From Actinobacillus indolicus (GTDB taxonomy: Bacteria > Pseudomonadota > Gammaproteobacteria > Enterobacterales > Pasteurellaceae): a DNA stretch of 56,213 nt. The first letter of the stretch is position 1, and each line of letters opens with the position of its first letter. This document shows positions 39,298-49,825 of the stretch, piece after piece. Made by a program: the position numbers and the translations under genes. The notes beneath the pieces are model-generated. The model saw only the letters and a list, made by a program, of their open reading frames with translations. It was not told where the DNA came from and ran no database searches. The DNA is taken from NCBI RefSeq assembly GCF_901764975.1, contig NZ_CABFKH010000012.1:1-56213 (forward strand), written 5' to 3'.

Positions 39298-40377
39298 ATG
39301 AAATTCACAAAATTCTCATTAGGTTTAGTGGCAGCCGCGGTATTAGCAGGTTGCTCAACATCAACCCCTGTTGCAACCCAATCAGATAAACTGATTATTG
39401 CTCACCGTGGTGCAAGTGGTTATTTACCAGAACATACCTTAGAAAGTAAAGCTCTGGCGTTTGGGCAGCAAGCGGATTATTTAGAGCAAGATCTTGCAAT
39501 GACTAAAGATAATCGTTTAATTGTTATTCACGACCATTTCCTTGATGGCTTAACCGATGTGGCGAAAAAATTCCCAAATCGTGCGAGAAAAGATGGACGC
39601 TATTATGTGGCAGATTTCACCTTAAAAGAAATCCAAACTCTTGAAATGACAGAAAACTTCAAAGTAGAAAATGGTAAACAAGTTCAAGTTTATCCAAATC
39701 GCTTCCCGATGTGGCAGTCGAATTTTAAAATTCACACCTTTGAAGATGAAATTGAATTTATTCAAGGCTTAGAAAAATCGACAGGCAAAAAAATCGGAAT
39801 CTACCCTGAAATCAAAGCCCCTTGGTTACACCATAAAGAAGGCAAAGACATTGCGTTAGAAACCTTAAAAGTATTGAAAAAATACGGTTATGACCAAAAA
39901 TCAGACCTTGTTTATCTACAAACCTTTGATTTCAATGAGTTAAAACGTATCAAAACCGAATTGTTACCAAAACTTGGTATGGACGTGAAACTTGTACAAT
40001 TAGTGGCTTATACTGACTGGCACGAAACGGAAGAAAAAGACAAATCAGGGAAATGGGTAAATTACAATTATGACTGGATGTTTAAACCAGGTGCGATGGC
40101 AGAAGTAGCAAAATATGCAGACGGTGTTGGACCGGGTTGGTACATGCTCATTGACGACAAACAATCTAAAAAGGGCAACATTGTGTATACTCCATTAGTT
40201 AAAGAGTTAGCCCAATATAAAATGGAACTTCACCCATACACAGTACGCAAAGATGCATTACCTGAGTTTTTCACTAATGTAAACGAGATGTACGATGCTT
40301 TATTAAATAAAGCGGGTGCAACGGGGGTATTTACTGACTTCCCTGATACTGGCGTTGAGTTCTTAAAGAAAAAGTAA
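39298..40377 (+). CDS. glpQ: Glycerophosphodiester phosphodiesterase lipoprotein
   Basis: 359 aa. The lipobox LAGC puts the lipidated cysteine at C19, so the protein is membrane-anchored, as is protein D of H. influenzae, its close relative. Catalytic motifs IIAHRGASGYLPEHTLES and YLEQDLAMTKDNRLIVIHDHFLDG carry the general acid/base histidines and metal acids; a second metal glutamate lies in IGIYPEIKAPW. It releases glycerol-3-phosphate from deacylated phospholipids, for GlpT. In H. influenzae protein D helps attach host phosphocholine to lipooligosaccharide. Confidence 0.95.
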   Translation: MKFTKFSLGLVAAAVLAGCSTSTPVATQSDKLIIAHRGASGYLPEHTLESKALAFGQQADYLEQDLAMTKDNRLIVIHDHFLDGLTDVAKKFPNRARKDGRYYVADFTLKEIQTLEMTENFKVENGKQVQVYPNRFPMWQSNFKIHTFEDEIEFIQGLEKSTGKKIGIYPEIKAPWLHHKEGKDIALETLKVLKKYGYDQKSDLVYLQTFDFNELKRIKTELLPKLGMDVKLVQLVAYTDWHETEEKDKSGKWVNYNYDWMFKPGAMAEVAKYADGVGPGWYMLIDDKQSKKGNIVYTPLVKELAQYKMELHPYTVRKDALPEFFTNVNEMYDALLNKAGATGVFTDFPDTGVEFLKKK

Positions 40378-40470
40378 TTTTTTAGAGATATAAGCGGTTA
40401 GATTTCACTATTTTTTTGCAAATTTAATCGCTTTATAAGATACATTTTCCATTGTTGTGGAATAAAAAAT

Positions 40471-40501
40471 TCCCCCTAAATAAGTGATATATTTAGGGGG
40501 A
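40471..40501. terminator. Bidirectional terminator between glpQ and glpF
   Basis: TCCCCCTAAATA (40471-40482), loop of 7, TATTTAGGGGGA (40490-40501): a perfect 12-bp stem with TTTTATT after it on the plus strand and a long T-run on the minus strand. Confidence 0.9.
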
Positions 40502-40522
40502 TTTTATTATTCCATATGTCAG

Positions 40523-41266
40523 TTACATAATAACATTATAAACAATAGCAGCTAATACCGCACCGGTGATTGGGCCTAAAACTGGAACCCAACTATATCC
40601 CCAGTCTGCTGGTGTTTTTAATACGCCACCAAGTAATACACCTAATGTGATACGAGGACCTAAGTCACGAGCAGGGTTTAATGCATAACCTGTTGTACCA
40701 CCAAGACTTAAACCTAACGCCCAAATTAAGATTGCTACAGGAATTGCACCGACAGAACCTAAACCGATTGGTGTTGCTTCTGTTGCACCTGGCATGGTGA
40801 TTTCTGCACCAGTAATATAGAAGATAACAAAGAGTAATACAAAGGTTGCAATGGCTTCGCTGATAAAGTTGCTACTATAGTTTCTAATCGCTGGTTCAGT
40901 ACAGAAGCAAGCACGTTTTAAGCCCTCTTCTTCTGTTGCAGCGAAGTGATCTTTGTAAGAAATATAAACAAGTAGCGCACCTACAATAGCACCTACCATT
41001 TGGGCTGCGATATAACCTGGAACCATCGCCCATTCAAATACTCCTCTTACGGCTAGACCGATTGTTACAGCAGGATTGAAGTGTGCTCCGCTATAAGGTC
41101 CAGCAATAACGACCCCCACATAAACCGCAAATGCCCAAGCGGTAGTAATCACAATCCAACCAGAACTTTGACCTTTGGTTTTATTTAAACATACATTGGC
41201 AACCACGCCATTACCCATCAAGATTAAAATAGCAGTACCAATAAACTCTGCAAGATAAGCGTTCAT
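40523..41266 (-). CDS. glpF: Glycerol facilitator (aquaglyceroporin)
   Basis: 247 aa MIP-family channel with six membrane helices. The two pore half-helices are marked by GAHFNPAVTIGLAVRG and GYALNPARDLGPRI; the arginine after the second NPA is the selectivity-filter residue. The D after it (NPARD) is typical of glycerol-conducting members. Unlike E. coli, glpF is not in an operon with glpK but diverges from it. Confidence 0.94.
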   Translation of the reverse strand: MNAYLAEFIGTAILILMGNGVVANVCLNKTKGQSSGWIVITTAWAFAVYVGVVIAGPYSGAHFNPAVTIGLAVRGVFEWAMVPGYIAAQMVGAIVGALLVYISYKDHFAATEEEGLKRACFCTEPAIRNYSSNFISEAIATFVLLFVIFYITGAEITMPGATEATPIGLGSVGAIPVAILIWALGLSLGGTTGYALNPARDLGPRITLGVLLGGVLKTPADWGYSWVPVLGPITGAVLAAIVYNVIM

Positions 41267-41443
41267 GAGAAAATCTCCTGATCATTGAAAATAATAAATT
41301 CATTCTATTAATTTGTTTGAATGAATCATCTAGCAATTTTGTTCATTTCCACATAGCTACTTTTATTTAATGCCCAGTAGCAGTTTCGCATTATCTGATG
41401 TTATGTTTTTAATTCAATAAAATTTTTGTTTAAATGTTAAACA

Positions 41444-41483
41444 GATCACAAAATTAATTTTCGTTCGAAAATTTTTTGTGATC
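41444..41483. promoter_or_regulatory. Nested dyad in the glpF/glpK divergent region
   Basis: Outer arms GATCACAAAA (41444-41453) and TTTTGTGATC (41474-41483); inner arms AATTTTCG (41456-41463) and CGAAAATT (41466-41473) around TT. The inner TTCG/CGAA pattern is what GlpR-type (DeoR family) operators contain, and the outer TGTGATC resembles CRP half-sites. I read it as a candidate GlpR operator. The remainder of the 339-bp region (41267-41605) is AT-rich and without a gene. Confidence 0.5.
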
Positions 41484-41593
41484 CTCTTCAAAAAAATAAT
41501 AAAAGATTGTTTTTTTTCGAGCATAACAGGAGTAATGTTCTGTTTGCAATTTGTTCATTTACTTATTTTCCATTCATCTTCTCAACTATTTAG

Positions 41594-43117
<1,524 letters not shown>

Positions 43118-43131
43118 TTTTCCATAAATAG

Positions 43132-43178
43132 ACAAGCGGTCCGTTTCTGCAAATTTTTTGCAACAACTGACCGCTTGT
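43132..43178. terminator. Inverted uptake-signal pair between glpK and napF
   Basis: ACAAGCGGTC (43132-43141) and GACCGCTTGT (43169-43178) around a TGCAAATTTTTTGCA-containing loop, between convergent genes, followed by GTTTTTAG. Likely a bidirectional terminator, same design as at 33196. Confidence 0.7.
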
Positions 43179-43182
43179 GTTT

Positions 43183-43701
43183 TTAGATTTTTAGTTCGAT
43201 ACCATTCACAAAACACGCAATCTTACACTCCCCACAACCGTTACATTTCTCATTATCTAACGTTAAATCAGGCAAAATCGCTTGCTGCGGGCAGGCTTGT
43301 TGGCAAGTATCGCAAGGCTGTTTATTTTTTTGAAGGCAACGTTGATTAAAGACAGGGCGTAGTTCCGTGTCGGCTTTGAAAGCGTGGTTTAACGCATTCG
43401 TTGAACAGCTTTCGGCACATTTTCCACAAAAATCACAAGCGGAATAATCAATTTCGAGTGTTGCTTTACCTTGTTGTAATTGAATTAAACCATAGGGGCA
43501 GACGCTCGCACAGTCACCACAGCCGTTACATACCGATACAAACAGATGTTCAGGGCAAGCAAACGGCGGGCGGGCAACTTGGCGAACGATTTCCGTACTC
43601 GCACTTTTTTGCGTACCGCCAAGCAAACCGCGAAATAGCCCTCTGCGTGAAATGGTATTCATCGACAGATAGGCTTGATAATACTGTTCGTCCTTTGCCA
43701 T
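43183..43701 (-). CDS. napF: Ferredoxin-type protein NapF
   Basis: 172 aa cytoplasmic iron-sulfur protein. Cysteine motifs are CNGCGDCASVCPYGL, CDFCGKCAESCSTNAL, CDTCQQACPQQAI and CNGCGECKIACFVNGIEL, enough for several 4Fe-4S clusters. The start has an RRGLFRGLL run like a NapF N-terminus. NapF helps mature molybdoenzymes; here it ends the dms operon rather than standing in a nap operon, as in H. influenzae. Confidence 0.9.
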   Translation of the reverse strand: MAKDEQYYQAYLSMNTISRRGLFRGLLGGTQKSASTEIVRQVARPPFACPEHLFVSVCNGCGDCASVCPYGLIQLQQGKATLEIDYSACDFCGKCAESCSTNALNHAFKADTELRPVFNQRCLQKNKQPCDTCQQACPQQAILPDLTLDNEKCNGCGECKIACFVNGIELKI

Positions 43702-43707
43702 AGGAAA

Positions 43708-44310
43708 TTAACGATAAATGGTGACGCTTGGTACAATCAGGAGCAACTGCTCTTGCCACACTTGTAATACCTGTTGTGTCAGCAACGCTAAACCTTGATA
43801 GAACGGGTATTCTGTCTGTTCGCTTGCTAACTGCAAATAACGTTTTGACCAAGTGAAGAAGTGCTGACTTAAAAAGGTATTCAGTAATTCAGGGTTATTT
43901 TCAGCCAAATAGGCAGACAGCAACAACATCAAACCGATATGATCTTCAGGTTCGTCATAAGCTAAATTGAGTGAAAATTCAATGTGATGCTGGCGTAAGA
44001 ATGCACGTAATTCAAGTAGCGAATGACCGAAGATGACACTTTCGGGATCAAGATAGACTGACCCCCAAGGCGGTGCAATCAGGGTATTTGGGCCGATAAA
44101 CATGGCTTGATGTTGCTCAGCTAAATCTGTTTGGCTGGCTAATAATTGGTTTATTTCTTCTGATGGCTCAATGCCTAGCTGTTCTGCCCAGTCACTCTGA
44201 TTGAAAAACGACAATACCTTTTGCGCCTGTTCGCTATTGGGTTCAAAGTAAAATAATGTGCCAAGCAAACGCCCAGTAATGGAAATCCATTGTTGTAATT
44301 CAGGTTGCAT
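43708..44310 (-). CDS. dmsD: TorD/DmsD-family chaperone of the DMSO reductase
   Basis: 200 aa, all-helical redox-enzyme maturation protein. Family landmarks are LAEQHQAMFIGPNTLIAPPWGSVYLDPESVIFG (the family Y/FxxLFxGPxxxxxPPWxSVY motif) and YDEPEDHIGLMLLLSAYLAE (EPxDHIGxEL). It binds the Tat signal of DmsA until the cofactor is in place. It follows dmsC beyond a hairpin. Confidence 0.92.
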   Translation of the reverse strand: MQPELQQWISITGRLLGTLFYFEPNSEQAQKVLSFFNQSDWAEQLGIEPSEEINQLLASQTDLAEQHQAMFIGPNTLIAPPWGSVYLDPESVIFGHSLLELRAFLRQHHIEFSLNLAYDEPEDHIGLMLLLSAYLAENNPELLNTFLSQHFFTWSKRYLQLASEQTEYPFYQGLALLTQQVLQVWQEQLLLIVPSVTIYR

Positions 44311-44329
44311 AATAATCCTTATGAAGAAA

Positions 44330-44353
44330 ATAGGACGTAATGATACGTCCTAT
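44330..44353 (-). terminator. Hairpin between dmsC and dmsD
   Basis: ATAGGACGTA-ATGA-TACGTCCTAT, perfect 10-bp stem; on the minus strand TTTTCTT follows. Probably partial termination or mRNA processing that makes the structural dmsABC more abundant than dmsD-napF. Confidence 0.7.
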
Positions 44354-44376
44354 TTGAGTATTGATAAAGTCACTAA

Positions 44377-45213
44377 TTAACTAGCGATTGCCATTCCTGC
44401 TGTCATATGTAAGCCATAAAACAGTGTACGACCAACCAGTTCAGCGAAGAGTGCAAAAATAACAGCAACTACGAGTAAAGCGGTATTTTTGCTACGTAAG
44501 AAGATAAATCCAGCTAAACCGAGTAAGGCTAAACGCAATGCCATTAAAGGTGCAAAATCTGGGACTAAAGTGACCGCTTGTGTGACAGAGGAGTGAATGT
44601 TAGCAAGGCTTGTTCCTTGATACATCACGGTAATAGCTACTAATACCACCCCAAGCCAATAGAGATAAGGTACCCATTTTAAGCAATACTCTTTATAGCT
44701 GTTTGGTTGTAATAACGCATAGCCTAAAGCTGAACCGCCTACAACAACGGTTAAATAAAATGCCCAAGATGTGAGTGGTGTATACCACGTTGGCACGGTG
44801 CTGATTTGATAGACATTTGCCATCATATACATAAAGACCAAGCCGATAAGAGATGTAACGACTAGCCATAATTTGCCTAAGGTTTGTGGAATTTTGTTTA
44901 AAATAGCTAGTAGCCAGTAACCACCAGCAAGGGCAAAGAACAATGCTCCGCTGGCAATTTCATTACTGAGCATTGAGCTACCAACACGATTCAGTGAATT
45001 AAAGGCTCTTAGCGGTGAGCCTAAGTGCATAATGGAAGCGATAAAGCCGATACCAAGCAATGCTAATACGACAAACATTACCTTATGCACATATTGACGG
45101 CTTTTACCACTTTCAGCTTGACAAAGCACGAAGGTAAACAGCAAAAATGCACCAACAGCGCTTTGTGCGAATACAGTAAATAGAATCAGTGGAAGTTCGT
45201 GTAGTCCGTTCAT
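44377..45213 (-). CDS. dmsC: DMSO reductase membrane anchor subunit
   Basis: 278 aa, eight predicted membrane helices. It anchors DmsAB and oxidises menaquinol. MNGLHELPLILFTVFAQSAVGAFLL contains the conserved HELPL segment with the histidine used in quinol oxidation in E. coli DmsC, and HLGSPLRAFNSL is also characteristic. It begins directly after dmsB. Confidence 0.94.
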   Translation of the reverse strand: MNGLHELPLILFTVFAQSAVGAFLLFTFVLCQAESGKSRQYVHKVMFVVLALLGIGFIASIMHLGSPLRAFNSLNRVGSSMLSNEIASGALFFALAGGYWLLAILNKIPQTLGKLWLVVTSLIGLVFMYMMANVYQISTVPTWYTPLTSWAFYLTVVVGGSALGYALLQPNSYKEYCLKWVPYLYWLGVVLVAITVMYQGTSLANIHSSVTQAVTLVPDFAPLMALRLALLGLAGFIFLRSKNTALLVVAVIFALFAELVGRTLFYGLHMTAGMAIAS

Positions 45214-45214
45214 C

Positions 45215-45832
45215 TTACACCTCTCTTGGATTAGCTAAGAAACCGCTGGTATCGCCACTTGGTTTCGCATTTTTGTTTGGTTTAACTACTAAATTTGGTT
45301 GAGTTAAATTTGCGGATGGTAGTGGTGCGATAGAAGCTTGGTTGCCATATTTTTGACGCAATTCATCAATCGGTGCGAAGTCTAATGCGCGCAACGGGCA
45401 AGCATCGACACAAATAGGTTTATCTCCTCCTTTCACCCGAGAATAACAGCCGTCGCATTTTGTCATATGTCCTTTCTGGGCATCATATTGTGGTGCATCG
45501 TAAGGACACGCCATACTACAATAACGGCAACCGATACAGGTTTTTTCATCAACTACGACAAAGCCATCGGCATTTTTATGCATTGCACCTGTCGGGCAGA
45601 CTTTAACACACGCAGGATCATCACAGTGGTTGCAAGAGATGGACATATAGTAACTAAATACATTTTGTTCCCAGCAACCATCCGCTTGAGCTGTCCAAGT
45701 TCCACCAGTATATTCATAAATACGACGAAAATTCACTTCAGTACCGAGATCTTTGTAGTCCTTACAGGCAAGTTCACAGGTTTTACAACCAGTGCAACGG
45801 TCTGAGTCAAAATAAAAGCCAAATTGTTTCAT
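45215..45832 (-). CDS. dmsB: DMSO reductase iron-sulfur subunit
   Basis: 205 aa. Four cysteine groups ligate four 4Fe-4S clusters: CTGCKTCELACKDY, CNHCDDPACVKVCPTGAM, CIGCRYCSMACPYDAPQY and CDGCYSR...CVDACPLRAL. It carries electrons from DmsC to DmsA. Ten bases after dmsA. Confidence 0.97.
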   Translation of the reverse strand: MKQFGFYFDSDRCTGCKTCELACKDYKDLGTEVNFRRIYEYTGGTWTAQADGCWEQNVFSYYMSISCNHCDDPACVKVCPTGAMHKNADGFVVVDEKTCIGCRYCSMACPYDAPQYDAQKGHMTKCDGCYSRVKGGDKPICVDACPLRALDFAPIDELRQKYGNQASIAPLPSANLTQPNLVVKPNKNAKPSGDTSGFLANPREV

Positions 45833-45842
45833 TATTCACTCC

Positions 45843-48272
45843 TTACATTCTCTCGATCTGAACTAAATTAGAATGCTGCGGGTTGCCTTTTGCCAGTGGT
45901 GATGGACGTTGTGTCGTCAATACATTGATACAACCTGCGTGATCTACCTTGTTATTATCTGGGGCATGCCAAGCACCTTCACCTAAAGCAACAACGCCAG
46001 GCATAATGCGTGGGGTTACTTTTGCGTGAATACGTGCTTCTCCCCGATCATTAAAGACGCGGATCATATCGCCGTTTTTAATGCCACGTGGTTCCGCATC
46101 AATGGGGTTAATCCAAACTTCTTGTGGGTTCGCCGCTTTTAAGACATCGACATTACCGTACGTTGAGTGAGTACGTGCTTTATAGTGGAAACCTGTCAGC
46201 TGCAACGGGAATTTTTCCATCAATGGATCACCGAAATGCTCAAAGCTATCTACATGAATTGGAAGCGGGTGGATGACTTCATCTTTTTGCAAAGTCCATT
46301 CTTTTGCAATATCCGCAAGGCGTGAAGAATAGATCTCAATTTTACCCGAAGGTGTGCTTAGTGGATGCTTCTCTGGATCTTCACGGAAATCTTTATAGGC
46401 AACATAGAAACCATTCGGATCAAGTTTTTTGAAAATCCCTTGTTTTCTAAATTCTTCAAATGTTGGTAATTCAGGAATATTTTGACGAGATTGTTCATAG
46501 AGATGACGTAACCACTCTTCCTGTGTGCGACCTTCAGTAAATTGAGCTTTTACGCCTAATTTATCTGCCAAATCAGACATCATTGTATAAATGTTGCGAC
46601 ATTCAAATGAAGGTTCAATCACCTGATCAGCAAAAATCACATAGTCCATATTGGCAATATATGCATCAAGGGCAAAATCCATTTGCTCAGAAGCAGTACA
46701 GTCTGGCAATAAAATATCACTATATTTTGCGGTTGACGTCATGTGGTTGTCGATGGTGATAATCAACTCACATTGCTCTTCATTTTGTAGAATATCGTGG
46801 GTACGATTGATATCAGCGTGTTGGTTAATTAAACAGTTACCTGCATAGTTCCAAATCACTTTAATTGGTGCGGTTAATTTCTCAACACCACGAATACCAT
46901 CTGTTTTAGCAGTCATTTCATGAGCGCGGAAAATAGCATCTGTCCATAAGAACATTGGAATACTTGCTTTAACTGGATTTTCAAGAGTTGGCATACGCAC
47001 AAACGGCATGCCATAAGCGCTTTCACGCGCACCTGTATTACCACCGTGAATACCTACATTACCCGTTAAAATTGGTAACATTGCAATGGCTCGAGAAATC
47101 AACTCACCGTTACTACGACGTTGAGGTCCCCATCCTTGAGAAATAAAGGCTGGTTTAGTCGTACCGATCTCGCGAGCGAGTTTTATAATACGGGAGGCTG
47201 GAACCCCCGTAATTTTTGCAGCCCATTCAGGTGTTTTAGCAATTCCGTCATCGCCTTGTCCTAAAATATAGGCTTTGTAGTGTCCATTTTTCGGTGCATT
47301 TTCGGGTAATGTTTTCTCATCATAGCCAACACAGTATTTGTCTAAGAAAGGTTGATCTACCAGATTTTCGGTAATCATCACATAAGCAAGTGCAGAACAA
47401 AGTGCAGCATCAGTACCAGGGCGAATAGGAATCCACTCATCTTCACGTCCAACGCCTGTATCTGTATAGCGTGGGTCAATGATGATCAGTTTTGCATTCG
47501 ATTTTTCCCTTGCTTGTTCAATACAATAGGTTAATCCACCACCGCTCATACGAGTTTCGGCAGGGTTATTGCCGAATAGTACAACTAATTTACTATTCTC
47601 AATATCCGCCATACCGTTACCTAAAGCCCAGCCACCGCCATAGGTATAATCCAAACCGACAGCAATTTGAGCTGTACTGTAATCACCATAATGGTTGAGA
47701 TAGCCACCGATACAGTTCATCAGGCGTGCAACAAGGGTTGCACCCGGCGGCCAAGAACGAGTCATTGTGCCACCGAGCGTACCTGTACCATAATTGAGAT
47801 AGATACTTTCATTACCATATTTAGCAATGTTTTTCTGTAGGGATTGAGCAATTTCTGTGAGAGCTTCGTCCCAACTAATTCGTTTGAATTTACCTTCACC
47901 ACGTTTACCAACTCGTTTCATTGGGTATTTTAAACGGTCGGGATTATAGACACGGCGACGCATAGAACGTCCACGTAGACAAGCTCGTACTTGATGATCA
48001 AGATTATAGGTATCTGTCCCCGTATTATCTGTTTCCACGTAGGTGATCTTATTATCTTTGACATGCATGCGTAGTGGACAGCGACTACCGCAGTTTACAG
48101 TACAAGCACTCCAGACAACCTTTTCATCACTTGTTGTATTGGTTTGTGGTACAGGATTTGCCATTGCATTAAATGGTACGGCAAGATCAGCTGCCAATGC
48201 GGCTACACCAACAGAAGAGCCTTTAAGAAAGGTTCGGCGTGTCACATTAGGCGTAAGGTGTAATTTATCCAT
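45843..48272 (-). CDS. dmsA: DMSO reductase catalytic molybdenum subunit
   Basis: 809 aa, bis-MGD molybdoenzyme reducing dimethyl sulfoxide and related oxides as anaerobic electron acceptor. A twin-arginine signal (TRRTFLKG, R12-R13) precedes SVGVAALAADLAVPFNAMA. The 4Fe-4S ligands are C57, C61, C65 and C98. The molybdenum serine is S199 in YGDYSTAQ. The C-terminal MGD-binding domain follows from about residue 690. First gene of dmsABCD-napF, with an FNR-like site 100 bp upstream. Confidence 0.97.
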   Translation of the reverse strand: MDKLHLTPNVTRRTFLKGSSVGVAALAADLAVPFNAMANPVPQTNTTSDEKVVWSACTVNCGSRCPLRMHVKDNKITYVETDNTGTDTYNLDHQVRACLRGRSMRRRVYNPDRLKYPMKRVGKRGEGKFKRISWDEALTEIAQSLQKNIAKYGNESIYLNYGTGTLGGTMTRSWPPGATLVARLMNCIGGYLNHYGDYSTAQIAVGLDYTYGGGWALGNGMADIENSKLVVLFGNNPAETRMSGGGLTYCIEQAREKSNAKLIIIDPRYTDTGVGREDEWIPIRPGTDAALCSALAYVMITENLVDQPFLDKYCVGYDEKTLPENAPKNGHYKAYILGQGDDGIAKTPEWAAKITGVPASRIIKLAREIGTTKPAFISQGWGPQRRSNGELISRAIAMLPILTGNVGIHGGNTGARESAYGMPFVRMPTLENPVKASIPMFLWTDAIFRAHEMTAKTDGIRGVEKLTAPIKVIWNYAGNCLINQHADINRTHDILQNEEQCELIITIDNHMTSTAKYSDILLPDCTASEQMDFALDAYIANMDYVIFADQVIEPSFECRNIYTMMSDLADKLGVKAQFTEGRTQEEWLRHLYEQSRQNIPELPTFEEFRKQGIFKKLDPNGFYVAYKDFREDPEKHPLSTPSGKIEIYSSRLADIAKEWTLQKDEVIHPLPIHVDSFEHFGDPLMEKFPLQLTGFHYKARTHSTYGNVDVLKAANPQEVWINPIDAEPRGIKNGDMIRVFNDRGEARIHAKVTPRIMPGVVALGEGAWHAPDNNKVDHAGCINVLTTQRPSPLAKGNPQHSNLVQIERM

Positions 48273-48365
48273 ATTTCCCCCTAAATTTATGACTTTAGTT
48301 TGAATTAAAGTGTAGTCCTAAATATGAAAAATATCCAAAATAAAAGTAGGGAAAATGGGGGAAAT

Positions 48366-48379
48366 CTGATTGAAATCAA
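48366..48379 (-). promoter_or_regulatory. FNR site ahead of dmsA
   Basis: On the dmsA strand it reads TTGATTTCAATCAG, 9 of 10 to TTGAT-N4-ATCAA. If it works at -41.5 the start of transcription would be near 48331, with TATTTT at 48342-48337 as a plausible -10. Oxygen-dependent activation is the norm for dms operons. Confidence 0.75.
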
Positions 48380-48439
48380 TAAGTTAATTATTGATAATTA
48401 TTCTTTTTTAAGTAGTGGTTCTCATTGTTCAAATAGAGT

Positions 48440-48487
48440 ACAAAGTGGTCAGTTTTTGCAAATTTTCTGCAACAACTGACCGCTTGT
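48440..48487. terminator. Half-decayed uptake-signal pair after tnaB
   Basis: GACCGCTTGT (48478-48487) is intact; its partner 48440-48450 (ACAAAGTGGTC) differs from ACAAGCGGTC by an extra or changed base or two. The pair with its TGCAAATTTTCTGCA loop ends the tnaB transcript. Confidence 0.5.
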
Positions 48488-48490
48488 GTT

Positions 48491-49708
48491 TTAGCCTTTA
48501 AATACTGGCAACATACCGAACATGGTTAAGAAGTGGAAGGCTGCAACTAAGATGCCGAATAGAATTAATGCACCAACCATTAGTGACCCTCCGCAAGCGA
48601 TAAAGCCTTGTTGGTTCGGGTTTTGTTGGCGGACTTTGTAGACTAGAATCGCAGGGATAATACAAGTCCAAATAGTTGCCACTGCACCTGCATAGCCAAT
48701 CGCTTTTAAGAAGCCGAACGGGAATAATACGGACAGTATTAATGGAGGTAAGAAAGTAACTAGCCAACTTTTCGTTCTACCTGCTTTGCTGTTCTCAAAC
48801 TTGAAGAAATCTGCCAAGAAGTCAAATACACCTAATCCTACACCAATAAAAGATGAGAGAATTGCAGCCATAGAGAAGGCATTGAGTGATTGTTTGATAT
48901 GCGGTGAATCAATTACGCCACCTAAGGTTTTTAGCAATACATCAATATTGCCGTCGCTGGCGATAATTGGGGCGAATTGATCTCGTGGTAAATTGCCGAA
49001 AATGCTTAATAGCCAAACAAGATATAAGAATAGCGAAATTAATGTACCGTATAAAATCGCTCGGGAGGCTTTTTTCTCTTCACCGTAGTAAGCTCGCATA
49101 GATGACACTGAGTGGTGATAACCAAAGGATGTTAATGCCACGGGGAGCATCATCATAGCGTATTTAGCATATTCAGATGTTTCCGTTTTTGCACTGTCAA
49201 ATAAGGTTTCAAGACTGATATTGCTCGTTAAACCGAAAATACTGAAAGCAAAACTGAGCACCATAAAGATAATTAACAGCACAGAAATTCGGTCAACGGC
49301 ACGGGTGGAATGCCACACAAAAGCACCGAATACGAAGACAAACAAGATCGAAGCAATTTTGCTATCTAACCCTAGTAAATCTTGCAAGATCAAGCCAGAT
49401 GATGTGATATAAGCGTATAGTAAAATTCCACCGACGAAGTAAACCGCAAGATTGTTAATAACATTGACTTGGTTGCCTAACACCGCTTTCGTGACGGTAT
49501 TGAATGAGGCACGAATATCGTATTGTTTATAGGATTCCAATAACATCCAGCCAGATAGTGTCATCATAATCATAGTGAGCAACATGACGAGGATGGTCCA
49601 CATCGTCCAAGAGCCAGCTCCCGCACTTGGTAATCCAAGCATACCTGCACCGACACAGACGCTCGCAATAATACACGCACCGCCAAAGACAGAAGGTTGT
49701 TTACTCAT
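48491..49708 (-). CDS. tnaB: Tryptophan permease, aromatic amino acid family
   Basis: 405 aa, about 11 membrane helices, HAAAP family (TnaB/Mtr/TyrP). IIASVCVGAGMLGLPSAGAGSW is the family start; SFNTVTKAVLGNQVNVINN, MLPVALTSFGYHHSVSSM, ASDGNIDVLLKTLGG and GVFDFLADFFKFENSKAGR agree with E. coli TnaB. Position after tnaA makes a tryptophan importer most likely; Mtr or TyrP cannot be excluded from sequence alone. Confidence 0.88.
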   Translation of the reverse strand: MSKQPSVFGGACIIASVCVGAGMLGLPSAGAGSWTMWTILVMLLTMIMMTLSGWMLLESYKQYDIRASFNTVTKAVLGNQVNVINNLAVYFVGGILLYAYITSSGLILQDLLGLDSKIASILFVFVFGAFVWHSTRAVDRISVLLIIFMVLSFAFSIFGLTSNISLETLFDSAKTETSEYAKYAMMMLPVALTSFGYHHSVSSMRAYYGEEKKASRAILYGTLISLFLYLVWLLSIFGNLPRDQFAPIIASDGNIDVLLKTLGGVIDSPHIKQSLNAFSMAAILSSFIGVGLGVFDFLADFFKFENSKAGRTKSWLVTFLPPLILSVLFPFGFLKAIGYAGAVATIWTCIIPAILVYKVRQQNPNQQGFIACGGSLMVGALILFGILVAAFHFLTMFGMLPVFKG

Positions 49709-49754
49709 TTTTTTCTCCTTTTGATTGGGGGAAGTTCATTTTCAGCGTTTCGAT

Positions 49755-49783
49755 CGGGCGGACACATCGGTCCACCCCTACGA
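49755..49783. repeat. Solo arm of the REP-like repeat between tnaA and tnaB
   Basis: CGGGCGGACACATC...CCACCCCTACGA has the same ends as the arms at 19120-19146 (CGGGCGG...CCCCTACG), but the core is GGAC-ACATCG-GTCC instead of GGGG-ATAAA-CCCC. One arm only. Confidence 0.65.
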
Positions 49784-49825
49784 TGTAGCTGTCTGAAATC
49801 GTGTTTACTTACCCCTTGTTTCTAT

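Noticed and set aside
41520-41550. Second GlpR-like site ahead of glpK (AGCATAACAGG...ATGTTCT)
   Set aside because: Only partial symmetry; too weak to call beside the nested dyad at 41444.
45467-45805. 112-codon plus-strand frame across dmsB
   Set aside because: Antisense of the cysteine-rich DmsB frame; no support of its own.
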